From JAEUMG01 sp963805405 (GTDB lineage Bacteria; Pseudomonadota; Alphaproteobacteria; Rhizobiales; Aestuariivirgaceae): DNA of 64,000 nucleotides. Positions within the stretch are counted from its first letter, which is position 1. Each line of letters opens with the position of its first letter. A model generated the notes under the pieces. That model was given only the letters and a program-made list of their open reading frames with translations, did no database searches and was not told the origin of the DNA. The DNA is taken from contig CAWDUC010000005.1 in NCBI GenBank assembly GCA_963805405.1, forward strand, positions 1 through 64,000. Direction: 5' to 3'. Of the stretch, positions 53,502-63,788 are shown piece by piece. Both the position numbers and the translations under genes were made by a program.

Positions 53502-55290
53502 TCAGCTTGCCGACAGTTCGGGCGCGAGCGCGGCAAACGCGTCATATTGCGAGCGGAAGACCTTGCCTGTGAGGTCTTTCAGGAAAGATGTGGTTGCCAG
53601 GCGGTCCATGACCGGGCCTTTCACCTCGGAAAGGTGGAAAGTCACGCTCGCATCCGCCAATCTGCGGTTAATTTCCTCCAGAACTCTCAAGAGCGCTCGC
53701 GTCAATCGCGTTGATCGCCGAGCACATCAGGATCAAGTGGCGCAAAGGCGGGCGATCGGCGACAAGCTCGGTCACCCGATCCTCAAGATAGCGGCTGTTG
53801 GCGAAATAGAGGCTCTCATCGATCCTAAGGGTCAGGATTTTTTCCGACGTCAGCACGTCGTGGCGGCGGATATTGCGAAAGTGCTGGGTGCCGGGGACGA
53901 GGCCGACGATCGCCATATGCGGACGGCTCGTACGGTAGAGGAAAAGCGCCAATGAGAGCGCAACGCCCGCAAGAATTCCCTGCTCAACGCCGACCACCAA
54001 AGTGACCAGTATGGTGGCCGCCATCGCGGCAAAATCGGCTTTCGAATAGCTCCAGGTCCGCCGCAAGACGCTGAGATCGACGAGCGACAGAACGGCCACG
54101 ATGATCGTCGCGGCAAGGGTCGCCTGCGGCAGATCGGCCAGATAGGGCGTCAAGTACAACGTCGCCAGCGCGATCCCAACCGCCGCGAAAGCGCCAGCGG
54201 CAGGCGTTTCGGCGCCTGCGCCAAAATTCACCACCGAGCGTGCAAATCCTCCCGTCACCGGAAAGCCGCTCGAAAGCGCCGAAGCGAGATTGGAAACGCC
54301 GAGACCGATCAGCTCCTGATCGGGCTCAATGCGCTGGCGGCGCTTGGCGGCAAGTGTCTGGCCGACTGAAACCAATTCAACAAAGCCGACAAGGCTGATC
54401 ATGAAGGCCGGCAGAGCAAGCTGCAGAACCAGATCAAGATCGACGGCCGGGAAACCCAAGGGCGGAAGCCCGGCGGGGATTGCCCCTACGACCGCGACGT
54501 TCATTTCCTTCAATGCAAATCCGGCGACCGAGATTGTTGCCGCCATGACGACGAAGACGGGTCCCGATCGCGCCATCGAATCGGCGGCGCGAGGAGCGAC
54601 GCCCATCAGCATCAGCGCGCTCTTCATATAACGCCGCGCAAGTATCAGTGCAGCGAGCGAGAGAAAGCCCACAGCGGCCGTGGCCCAATTCGTGCTGCCG
54701 ACATGGCGAAAGAGCGATGCCAGCATGCTTTGGAGCGTCTGGCCTCCGGCGTTGATCCCCAGGAGATGGCGTATCTGTCCGACCGCAATGAGTATTGCCG
54801 AAGACGCGATGAAGCCTGCAATGACGGGGTGGCTCAAAAAATTGGCAAGAAACCCCAGCCTCAGTACGCCCATGACGAAGAGCATGATGCCCGAGAGAGC
54901 CGCCAGCAGGATTGCGGCGGTCAAGTAATCCGCGGAGCCCTGGGCGGCGACGGAGCCGGCCGCAGTCGCCGTCATCAGGGAAATTATGGCGACCGGCCCC
55001 ACGGCGAGCGTGCGGCTCGTTCCGAAGAGCGCATATGCGACCAGTGGCAGTATACTCGCATAGAGGCCAATCTCAGGCGGGAGTCCCGCCAGCATCGCAT
55101 AGGCGAGCGACTGCGGGATCAGCATGATGGTCACGATGACTGCGGCTGTTAAATCGCCGGAGAAGGTCGCCCAGCCATAGTGGCGCGCCCATACGAGCGC
55201 CGGGAACAAGTTGGACCAGGCTCGCGCGCGCGGCTCGCCTTGCGGGCGCTCCGCTTCCGGCTTCGCCCCGGTTTTCACGGCACGCTGCAT
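53502..55290 (-). CDS. SulP family anion transporter with STAS domain (one frameshift near the end)
   Basis: A SulP/SLC26-type transporter of about 595 residues. The N-terminal transport core has LTAAVIVTIMLIPQSLAYAM, LAGLPPEIGLYASILPLVAY and FGTSRTLAVGPVAIISLMTA; helices continue to about residue 430. A C-terminal STAS domain follows (RIDESLYFANSRYLEDRVTE, CSAINAIDASALE). One extra base near 53692 shifts the frame inside STAS; the continuation LEEINRRLADASVTFHLSEV ends at 53502. Start ATG 55290. It is the last gene of the sulfide operon, so it probably exports or imports sulfate or sulfite formed during sulfide oxidation. Confidence 0.88.
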
Positions 55291-55304
55291 GAGTTGTTTC
55301 TGCC

Positions 55305-56972
55305 TTAGCCTTGATGTGCCGGCTTGGCGAGATACTCGCGGCCCCGCAGCATGGCGCTCCAATAGACCGGCGGGAGGACGCGCTCTTTCAGGAACCAGGC
55401 CGCGCGGCTTGGCTTCAGATCGTCGATGAGCCATGTCGGGAAACTCGGCAGACGCTTGCCGCCATAGCCGAACTCGGCAAGGACGATTTTTCCGCGTTCG
55501 ACCGTCGAGCGGGCAAGAGCCATAGCCGTCGTAGACGGCGTTCGGGCCATGATAACCCATGTCGTAGAGCACGTTCTCGGCGACGACAGGGGCCTGCTTG
55601 CGCGCCGCTGCGGCCGTCTTCGCATTCGGTGTATTCGTGACGTCGCCGAGGCCGTAGATATTCTCGTATGTCTTATGGCGCAGCGTCGCCGGATCGACGT
55701 CCATCCATCCCGCCGCATCGGCGAGCGAACTCGCGCGAATGAAATCCGGCGCGATCTGAGGCGGCAGACATGGATCATGTCGAACGGCTTTTCGATCGTC
55801 TCGTGCGTTCCGTCGGGAGACGTTTCACGAAACGCGCGCTTTGCCGGGCCGTCGATCGCAATCAGATTTGGCCGAAGTCGAGCTTCACATGATAGCGCTC
55901 GACATAGCCCATCAGCGCCGGAACATATTCCGGAACGCCGAACAGCACCCCGCCGGCGTTATCGAATTCAATGTCGATATTGTCGAGACATCCGGTGCGA
56001 AGCCAATGATCGGCTGAGAGATACATCGCCTTCTGCGGCGCGCCCGCGCATTTGATCGGCATCGGCGGTTGCGTGAAGATCGCTCGCCCCGACTTAAGTT
56101 CCTTGACCAGCTCCCAAGTATACGGCGCCAGATCGTAGCGATAGTTCGACGTGACACCGTTTCGGCCGAGTGTCTCGGTCAATCCCTCGATGCCGCCCCA
56201 GTTGAGCTTCAGCCCCGGGCAGACGATAAGGTGCTTGTAGCTGACGATTCGGCAGCCTTCGATGACGACGGAGTTGTTGTCGGGATCAAAGCCGCGACTG
56301 CAGCCTTGATCCATGACGTCTTCGCGGGAAGACCGAGGCCATCGTCTCACGGTCTGCTCGGGCGTCGAAGACGCCGCCACCGACGAGAGTCCAACCCGGC
56401 TGATAGTAATGCACATCCGCGGGCTCGATAATCGCGATATTGAGATTGCCCTGGCGCGCGAGAAGACTTGCGGCGACCGCAGCACCGGCAGACCCGCCTC
56501 CGACGATGACGATGTCGTAGTTGTCAACTGGCGCATCGGAGGCGATAGTCCCGCCGGCGGCGATCCGGCTCGCGACGCCGCGACATGTCGTAGCCCGCCG
56601 CTCGCGCGCCTTCAGAATGTCGGCCATCGGCCGATGGCCCGCCTCGGAAAGAGCCCACAGGGTCGTGCTGACCGCGTACCGGTGCGACAATAGGCGAGAA
56701 TGGGCTTCGGCAGTCTCGGCAAGCGCGGTCCCGAACGCCGCTGCATCGCTATCGCTGACCTTGCCCGGATTCGACCGGCAGATAGCGAGCCGTAAGTCCG
56801 TTCGCCTTAGCTTCCCGCTCGATCTCCGCGAATGAAGGCTGATCCGCACCTTCTCCGTCGGGCCGGTTTGAGATGATCGATTTGAAACCCATCGCCGCGC
56901 AACTGCCGACAGTCGCCGGGCAGGATTTGCGTCGCGACCGAGAGATCGTCCGTAAGCGTCTTCGCGTGCCAT
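55305..56972 (-). pseudogene. Phosphatase-like/sulfur transferase domain fused to SQR-like oxidoreductase, frameshifted
   Basis: A two-domain protein of about 555 residues. The N-terminal 130 residues are a TIGR01244-type protein-tyrosine-phosphatase-like domain linked to sulfur transfer (FKSIISNRPDGEGADQPSFA, VSDSDAAAFGTALAET, TTLWALSEAGHRPMADILKA). The second domain is a sulfide:quinone-oxidoreductase-like flavoprotein: YDIVIVGGGSAGAAVAASLL, YYQPGWTLVGGGVFDA, NIYGLGDVTNTPNAKTAAAA. The frame links them without a stop, so the fusion is real. About eight shifts break the gene; several are the CA-to-CGA kind (about 55506, 56963). It would oxidise sulfide and handle the persulfide formed. Confidence 0.78.
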
Positions 56973-57009
56973 CACGAGATCCTCTGCCGAAAGCCGAGAG
57001 GAAGAGCCG

Positions 57010-57906
57010 TCATAGCTCATTGATCGGCACCTTGAGCTGCCGCTTGCCGCCCTCATCGGGCTCGGGAAGGTTGCCGCCACGTATATTGACCTGGATGCGA
57101 AGGGATGATCAGCTTCGGCAAAGCGAGCGTTTCGTCGCGTGCCGTGCGCATCGTGACGAATTCGTCTTCGCTGACGCCGTCGCGAACATGGATGTTAGTT
57201 CGCCCGCTCTTCCGCGACCGTGGTTTCCCATCTGATGTCGCGGCCGTTGGGCCGTAGTCGTGGCACATGAAGAGACGTTCTGCGGGCGGTAGCGCGAGCA
57301 CGCTCTTGATCGAATGGTAGAGCACGCGTGCATCGCCGCCCGGGAAATCGGCGCGTGCGGTGCCGCCGTCCGGCATGAAAAGCGTATCGCCGACAAACGC
57401 CGCATCGCCGACGACGTGCGTCATGCAAGCCGGCGTATGTCCTGGTGTGTGCATGGCGAAGGCCTGCATGCTGCCGATCGTGTAGGTATCGCCATCATTG
57501 AAGAGACGGTCGAATTGGCTGCCGTCGCGCTGGAACTCGGTGCCTTCGTTGAAAATCTTCCCGAAGACCTCCTGCACGATCTTGATATTTTCACCGATGC
57601 CGAGCTTGCCGCCGAGCTTCTCCTGAATATAGGGCGCGGCCGGAAAGATGGTCGGCATGCGCGTGCGTCTCGATGAGCCATTCGACGCTTGAGATGATGA
57701 TCGCGCACGAAGGCTGAATGATCTTGTCGGCCACTGTCATAGCTGATACGGCCGGCCGCGTAGTCGATATCCATGACGCTGTCGTAGATCGCACAGGCGT
57801 TCGACGCCGGGTCCTTCACGACGTAGCTGACCGTGTTCGTTGCTTCGTCGAAAAAGGCGGTAACCTCCGGCTTGACCGTGAGATCGACTTTATAGGAATC
57901 TGACAT
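57010..57906 (-). pseudogene. MBL-fold metallo-hydrolase of the sulfide operon (Blh/persulfide-dioxygenase-like), frameshifted
   Basis: A metallo-beta-lactamase fold protein of about 298 residues. It begins MSDSYKVDLTVKPEVTAFFD with CAIYDSVMDIDYAAGRISYD, has the metal motif ETHAHADHLS in another frame, and continues MHTPGHTPACMTHVVGDAAF, LFMPDGGTARADFPGGDARV and LFMCHDYGP. This arrangement matches Blh and ETHE1-like persulfide dioxygenases encoded in BigR operons. About four shifts occur. The start ATG 57906 follows GAGGAGGAA. The enzyme likely oxidises glutathione persulfide to sulfite. Confidence 0.78.
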
Positions 57907-57923
57907 GGGTTCCTCCTCGAGGT

Positions 57924-58367
57924 TCAGGTGGGTCTGCCGGCGGGGACCCGCGCAGCGGTGGCGGTGGCGGCAATGCGCGCCAGCCACATGCCAACAAGCA
58001 TGGCGGGGACAAAAACGATCGTTCCAGGGGCAAGAAGACTGAGGCCGGTGAAGGCAGGACCCGGACAATAGCCGCCCAGTCCCCAGCCGATGCCGAAAAC
58101 CGCAGCACCGAACACGAGCCGGCGATCGATGGCGGTGGCCTCGGGAAGATGAAACTGATCATCGAGCATCGGCCGCGCATTGCGCCAGGCAAGGCGGTAA
58201 CCTACGAAGGCGACCGCGACCGCCCCGGCCATCACGAAGGCGAGGCTCGGGTCCCAAGTGCCAAAGACGTCGAGGAAATTCTGGACCTTGGCCGGATCGA
58301 CCATGCCGGATACCACCAGACCCAGACCGAAGATCAAACCAATGGCAAAATGTACGACTGTGCGCAT
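57924..58367 (-). CDS. YeeE/YedE family membrane protein 2
   Basis: A 147-residue membrane protein of the YeeE/YedE (DUF6691) family. Four hydrophobic segments are visible, with VHFAIGLIFGLGLVVSGMVD at the N-terminus and GIGWGLGGYCPGPAFTGLSL further on, the cysteine-containing motif common to this group. Together with the preceding YeeE/YedE protein it makes a two-part channel or transporter for a sulfur compound such as thiosulfate or sulfide. Distance to the preceding gene is three bases. Confidence 0.9.
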   Translation of the reverse strand: MRTVVHFAIGLIFGLGLVVSGMVDPAKVQNFLDVFGTWDPSLAFVMAGAVAVAFVGYRLAWRNARPMLDDQFHLPEATAIDRRLVFGAAVFGIGWGLGGYCPGPAFTGLSLLAPGTIVFVPAMLVGMWLARIAATATAARVPAGRPT

Positions 58368-58370
58368 CGC

Positions 58371-58802
58371 CTAATTCCCGATCACATGGCGCATGAAGAA
58401 AACGGTGATCGCCGCGGCGCCCATGAACACCGCGACCGCCACCAGGGAGCGCGGCGACAGTCGCGCCAGGCCGCAAACCCCATGACCGCTGGTGCAGCCG
58501 CTGCCATAGACCGAACCGAAGCCGACCATGAGGCCGGCACCGATCATCAAAATTAGATTTCCAGACACCGTCTGGACAGCCGGCGAGCCCGTCGCGACGA
58601 GCCACGCGAGCGGTGCCGCGATCAATCCGACTATGAAGGCCAAACGGGCGGAAAACCCGGCGCGATCCGCGGGCGGCAATAATCGCGCGGCAATTCCGCT
58701 GACCCCGGCAACCCGGCCGGTCAGCATCATCATGGCGGCGGCGGCAAGACCTATCAGCACGCCGCCGATCAGCGCTGAATACGGGGTAAATTCAGTGACC
58801 AT
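58371..58802 (-). CDS. YeeE/YedE family membrane protein 1
   Basis: A 143-residue protein with four membrane segments. Conserved: TPYSALIGGVLIGLAAAAMM, GLMVGFGSVYGSGCTSGHGV with the cysteine motif GSGCTSGHGVCG. ATG at 58802 is preferred because the family begins MxxFTP; an upstream ATG at 58841 would place it in the operator. First gene of the leftward sulfide operon, divergent from the BigR-like regulator. Confidence 0.9.
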   Translation of the reverse strand: MVTEFTPYSALIGGVLIGLAAAAMMMLTGRVAGVSGIAARLLPPADRAGFSARLAFIVGLIAAPLAWLVATGSPAVQTVSGNLILMIGAGLMVGFGSVYGSGCTSGHGVCGLARLSPRSLVAVAVFMGAAAITVFFMRHVIGN

Positions 58803-58849
58803 GGCCTCAACGCTACCGAGAAAGGTTGACCGGGTTTTCAACTCAGCTT

Positions 58850-58886
58850 AATATTCGTACATTATAATATTATGAAATACTAATAT
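58850..58886. promoter_or_regulatory. Putative BigR operator between regulator and sulfide operon
   Basis: An AT-rich stretch in an otherwise GC-rich area. Its core CATTATAATATTATG (58860-58874) is a near-palindrome with three mismatched positions, and TATT/AATA arms flank it. It lies between the divergent regulator and YeeE genes, where BigR and SqrR operators are found. Confidence 0.55.
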
Positions 58887-59241
58887 GTCAAGGCCTGACC
58901 TGCCCCCATTCGACCTTGCCGAGCTCGCGCCCAAGGCGGCGCAGGCCGCCGATCTCCTTGGTTCGATGGCTCATCCCAAGCGACTGCTGGTATTGTGCAA
59001 TCTTCTGCAGGGCGAACTCTCGGTCGGCGAAATGGCCCAACGCGTCGAACTCAGTCAATCGGCGCTATCCCAGCACCTCGGGAAGATGCGGGCCTTGGCC
59101 CTGGTGAAGACGCGGCGCGAGGGTCAAACGATATACTACAGCCTGGCCAGCGCCGAAGTCGCCGCGATACTCAATACGCTCTACGCGCTTTATTGCGCGC
59201 CGCCTGGTCCTCAGTCCGACAGGCGGCGCGGCGCCTCATAG
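58885..59241 (+). CDS. bigR: BigR/SqrR-like ArsR-family persulfide-sensing repressor
   Basis: A 118-residue winged-helix repressor. Two cysteines fit the dithiol sensor of BigR and SqrR: Cys38 in LLVLCNLLQGEL and Cys104 in LYALYCAPP, which form a tetrasulfide link with persulfides. DNA-binding helix: LSQSALSQHLGKMRALALV. It lacks the metal ligands of ArsR or SmtB. It is divergent from the YeeE-YeeE-MBL-SQR-SulP operon with an AT-rich palindrome in between, so it probably represses that operon until sulfide appears. Confidence 0.88.
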   Translation: MSRPDLPPFDLAELAPKAAQAADLLGSMAHPKRLLVLCNLLQGELSVGEMAQRVELSQSALSQHLGKMRALALVKTRREGQTIYYSLASAEVAAILNTLYALYCAPPGPQSDRRRGAS

Positions 59242-59532
59242 CCATGGCGGCAATTCAAAGGCCTGTTCGACATAGGGTTCCGGCGATGAGAGCCGGTGGC
59301 TCTTCAAGCCCGCGCAACTGATAGAAAAGATGCGGCATGCCCAGCGAGAGATCCTGCGTCGCATCGGGATTTCGGCGATCGCATAATGGTGCAACGAGAA
59401 ACAGGGCTGGCAGCCGACCTCCGGGGTCGCATGCGGACCGAAGCGGGCACGATACTCGGCCGCGAATTTCCGGCCGATCTCGTTACGCGGCAGGCCGATC
59501 ACCGTATTGCAAATAGAGCACCGCGTTGGCAA
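59236..59532 (-). pseudogene. Unassigned gene fragment
   Basis: A leftward fragment with protein-like sequence in two frames: NEIGRKFAAEYRARFGPHAT with GCQPCFSLHHYAIAEIP, then (after a shift) LGMPHLFYQLRGL and a C-terminus YVEQAFELPPWL ending at 59236. It resembles the C-terminal part of a periplasmic binding protein of the branched-chain amino acid type, but the match is too weak to name. No start or N-terminal portion is present: upstream 59533-59650 has no continuation. It probably marks a deletion end. Confidence 0.3.
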
Positions 59533-59652
59533 TCGCCTGCAACCGTTTCGTGATGCTGCACCAAAGTATTAAGCAAGGGCACCCTTCCCCAGCCTCCGGC
59601 AGGGCCGAGAGCGACTTCGTTTCGAGATCAAGATGGATGTTGCGCGAGTGTC

Positions 59653-62069
59653 CTATGATCGCATTTTAAGGCCGGCCGGATCGTATGGCGAAGCACTCAA
59701 GACCCTTGCACCTCGAGCCGTACCCACTATGTGCGTGGACAGTTCCGTTCCCGGTGAAGCGTGCTCCGGGGCTATCAAACCCATCGCCAAACTCTTTCCG
59801 ATGGTGTGGCCATATCCTCCAGAGGTTATGAAGCCGACGCGTTCCTGGCCCTTCCAGATTGGCTCGTAGCCTGATGCATCCGCATCGAGCGCATCAATTT
59901 CAAGAGTAACAAGCATCCGGGGCAGCGTGTTTGCATCTTGCTCGCGTTTTGCCATCTCGCTGCCGATGAACGGGCCTTTGTCGAAGGCAATCCATCGGTC
60001 CAGGCCGGTCATGCGCGGCGTATAATCCTGGGTAAATTCCCGTGACCAGATTCCGAAGCTCTTCTCGAGCCGGAGCGACAATGCTGCATTAAACCCGTAT
60101 TCCGTTGCATCAAGCCCCTTACTGGCTTCCAGGAGCGAACGGCGCAGCGTCGCATGCTCACTGGCCCGACAATGAATTTCATAACCGAGCTCGCCGCTGA
60201 GACTGAGCCGCGCAACTTTCGGTGTGATCATGCCGAGATGAAGTTCTCTGCATTCAAAGAATTGGAACGCTTCATGGGAAACATCCTGATGAGTTCAGGC
60301 GCTCCAGCATTTTTCTCGAGTTAGGCCCGGATAGCGAGAAGCCTACGATCTCATCAGAGATGTCGCGTATTGCGACATCGCTTGTCAGATGGTCCTCAAA
60401 CCAGCGCATATGCCATTGACGAAGATAGTATGACCCAGTCAGCCACCACGTCCCGTCACCCCAGTTGAAGACTGTGAGATCGCCCTTCAGCTTACCGCTT
60501 TCCGCGAGCATCGGCGCCAGTTTGGCGCGTCCAGGCTTTGGCAGGCGGCACGCAAGTAGTTTATCCAGCCACGCAGTGGCGTTTCTACCCGTAATCTCAT
60601 ACCGGGCGAAGGCGGTGATATCGAGGATCCCGACTCCATTGCGGACATTCCTGCACTCCTCGCCGACAAGGTCGAAAGCATTGGAGCGGCGCAAGGTCGG
60701 CTTTTCCCGAAAGCCTTCGGGAGCGAAGTATAAGGGGACTTCCATGCCCCAGGAACTTCCCCATCGCGCACCAGCGCCGTCCATGGCTTCGTAAGCCGGT
60801 GCCATCCGGAGCGGCCGCCCGGCCGGCAATTGCTCATTTGGATAACTCATCACAAAGCGGCGCGAGTAGAATTGCCCGGTGGTCTGCCTGATATATTCGC
60901 GGTTCGAAGCGAAGTCGCCGTAGCGGGCGATGTCCATTCCGAAAATATCGGCCTGCGGTGCTCCTTGAACCATCCATTCCGCAAGCGACTTGCCGACGCC
61001 ACCACCCTGCAGGAAACCCGCCATCACGCCGCATGCGACCCAATAATTGGGGACGCCCCTGACCGGCCCCACCAGTGGGTTTCCGTCCGGCGAAAACGTG
61101 AACGCTCCATTGACCCAGCGCTTGACGCCCGCGGTCTCGAGGCAGGGAAAGCGCCTGAAGCCCATCGCAAGTTCGTCGGCTATGCGGTCGACGTCTTCCT
61201 GGATCAACTCGGTGCCGTAATCCCACGGTGCACCGTCCATATTCCAGTGCTTGAAACCCTGCTCATAAATGCCGAGCAGGACACCCTTCTGCTCCTGCCG
61301 CATATAGGTGAAGCCTTCCAGATCCACGATCAGCGGCAATTCGTGAGTGAGCGCGACGACTTCGGGGATAGAACTCGGTGACGAGGTAATGATGCTCCAT
61401 GGGTGTCACCGGCAGTTCGACACCAACCATGCGCCCCACTTGCTTCGCCCAAAGACCACCTGCATTGACGACATGTTCGGCGGTTAATTGGCCCTGCTCT
61501 GTCGTGACCGTCCATCCGCCTTCCGGCCGCTGGGCCAAGGCTGTAACCCGGTTATGCTCGATGACGTCAGCGCCGCGATTCCGGGCGCATTTCGCATAGG
61601 CGTGTACCACCCCCGAGGGGTCGATATGGCCTTCGCGCTCCGCATACAATCCCCCGATAACGCCTTCCACGCTGGCGATCGGACAGAGCGATTTGATCTC
61701 GTCAGGGCCGATCAGTCGGACATCGTCGATCCCCATCGTCTGAAAAACGCGATAAGAGGCCTGCAACCATTCCCAACGTTCCGGTGCAGAGGCGATGGAA
61801 ATGCCTCCCGTCATATGCATCCCGACGCTCTGGCCGGATTCGCGTTCAATTTCAGACAAGAGATCGATCGTGTAGGCCTGAAGCGCAGCGATGTTCGGAT
61901 CCGCGTTCAAGGCATGAAAGCCGCCGGCGGCATGCCAGCTCGAGCCCGCAGTCAGAACCTCGCGCTCGATCAGCGCGACGTCCGTCCAACCCAACTTGGT
62001 CAGGTGGTACAAGACGGACGCGCCAACTACGCCGCCGCCGATAACAACGACGCGATAGTGAGACTTCAT
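59653..62069 (-). pseudogene. Dimethylglycine/sarcosine dehydrogenase-like flavoprotein, two frameshifts
   Basis: An approximately 805-residue FAD enzyme with a folate-binding GcvT-type C-terminal domain. The N-terminus YRVVVIGGGVVGASVLYHLT, EVLTAGSSWHAAGGFHALNA and EGHIDPSGVVHAYAKCAR is that of the DAO family; the middle has GYTYM-like GFTYMRQEQKGVLLGIYEQG and SPDGNPLVGPVRGVPNYW; the C-terminal GcvT region has LSLSGELGYEIHC and KGQERVGFITSGGYGHTIGK. One extra base near 61355 and one extra A near 60288 shift the frame. It demethylates dimethylglycine or a similar amine. Its neighbour is an MttB-family methyltransferase. Confidence 0.8.
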
Positions 62070-62128
62070 CTAGATCTCCTTGCGCTTATCTCCGCGCGCT
62101 CAAGCAATTTCCAGCGCGAGCAATGGAC

Positions 62129-63675
62129 TTATGAGACGGGTATGGCTCCGCCAGCGGCCGTTCTCGCGGCGATGAACGAGTTCGAGTTCGTCCACATGGG
62201 CCAGCGCTCGAATCAGGCGGCCGAAACTCGGCAACGGTCTTTCGCCATAGCTTGCTGGCTCGCTCCGTTGCCGTTTGCGATCCGGATTTCTGCCAATTTC
62301 CGAAATTCGACCAATCGGCCACCAATGGCTCGTAAAATTCCGTGCGATACCGCGACATCGTGTGCCGCGCGGCAAAGAAGTGGCCGCCCGGCTGCACCTC
62401 GGCGATGGCATCCAAGCCGATCGCATCGCGATCACCAGGGCAGGCGGTAAACATCTCCGCCGCCATTTGAAGAACCTCGATGTCAGTGATCAGCTTTTCG
62501 AAGGAAACACTAAGGCCGCCTTCCAGCCAGCCAGCGGCATGGACGAAAACTGTCGCGCCCGCGAGTATCCCTCCCCACAAGGCAAATTGGTTCTCATTGG
62601 CCGCCTGAGCGTCGGCAACATTTGCCGCGCTGCCGCCGCCCCCCCGCCACGGCAACCCCAGATGCCGCGCCAACTGGCCAGACCCAAGGGTTGCTTTCAT
62701 GTGTTCTGGAGTTCCGAAAGCCGGCGCACCGGACTTCATGTCGACATTGGATGAGAAGCTCCCATAGATCACAGGAGCCCTTGCCCGACTGATCTGCGCC
62801 AGTGCGATGCCGGCCAGGGCTTCTGCGTGCTGGAGCGTCAAAGCCCCAGCGACAGTGATCGGCGCCATGGCGCCGGCAAGGCAGAAAGGTGTAATTACAA
62901 GCGCTTGTCCCGCCCTCGCAAAATCGATGATTCCCTGCGCCATCGGAATGTCGATCTGGCGTGGGGAGTTGGTGTTTATGATCGTGCAACAGTAGACATT
63001 GGAGCGAAATTCATCATCGGTCAGGCCGCGCGCAATCCGCACCATCTCGAATCCATCGTGTGCCTGACCCGTTCCTCGCGCGAAGATGAACGGCAGTTTA
63101 TCCGAGAGAGTAAGCTGCGCCCGTAGAGTCGCGTAGTGGCGAAACCGAAGCTCGATATCCTGCGGCTCGATATGCGGCCCGTGGAAATGAAGGACATCGA
63201 AGCTCTGTGTCAAGCGGACCAGATCTTCGAAATCCGCAAGAGTGCCGGCTCGCCTGCCGCGTTCAATGTCGGTTACATTGGGAGCGCCGCATCCAGCAAC
63301 GAAAGTAAGCGTCCCGAGCTCGACACGCATGTCGCGCTCTACCGATCCGCCTCGTGCCAGAAATGATTTTGGGGCGAGATGAAGCGTCTGGCCGACAATC
63401 TCGCGGCCAATTTTGACCATCTGTGTATCGTCATCGACGATTGCACCTGCGGATTTAAATAGAGCACGCGCTTCCGGGAGCAGGACCTTGATACCCAACT
63501 CCTCAAGCACATAAAGCGCCGCGTCGTGGATAGCCAAGACCTCGTCTTCGGCAAAAACAGCCTGCGGCGCAAACCGGTTGCGCAACGCTCTGTAGTTCGG
63601 TGCCCGGGCCGCCGGCTTACCACCAGAAGCGCTTCGGCGTCCCCGACGAGCACCCTCTAGAGAATGTTCGACCAC
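62129..63675 (-). CDS. Trimethylamine methyltransferase (MttB) family protein, frameshift near the end
   Basis: An MttB-superfamily protein of about 515 residues. The start is uncertain: GTG at 63675 begins GARRGRRSASG-type sequence usual for the family. Core stretches: FVAGCGAPNVTDIERGRRAG, NSPRQIDIPMAQGIIDFARA, YGSFSSNVDMKSGAPAFGTP and EVLQMAAEMFTACPGDRDAI. No in-frame amber codon is present, so this is a non-pyrrolysine member, which usually act on quaternary amines such as glycine betaine or proline betaine. A shift near 62200 moves the frame; the corrected end FIAARTAAGGAIPVS stops at 62129. It pairs with the demethylase gene and a divergent TetR regulator. Confidence 0.82.
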
Positions 63676-63746
63676 AGCCCGCTTCCCACCTGCACGATTG
63701 TCCGAACGCTCCAACAGTCTGCGCAACACTAGCTCAACAGACTTCC

Positions 63747-63761
63747 AGTGTACACTAGTGT
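63747..63761. promoter_or_regulatory. Putative TetR operator between mttB-like and tetR genes
   Basis: Two overlapping perfect palindromes, AGTGTACACT (63747-63756) and ACACTAGTGT (63752-63761), in the gap between divergent genes, 28 bases before the TetR start. Confidence 0.5.
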
Positions 63762-63788
63762 CTATGCGCTTGATTTGAAGCTTTCGCA

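Noticed and set aside
62129..63675. Pyrrolysine-type MttB with a read-through amber codon
   Set aside because: The core frame is open with no in-frame TAG, and the only disruption is a frameshift at the C-terminus.
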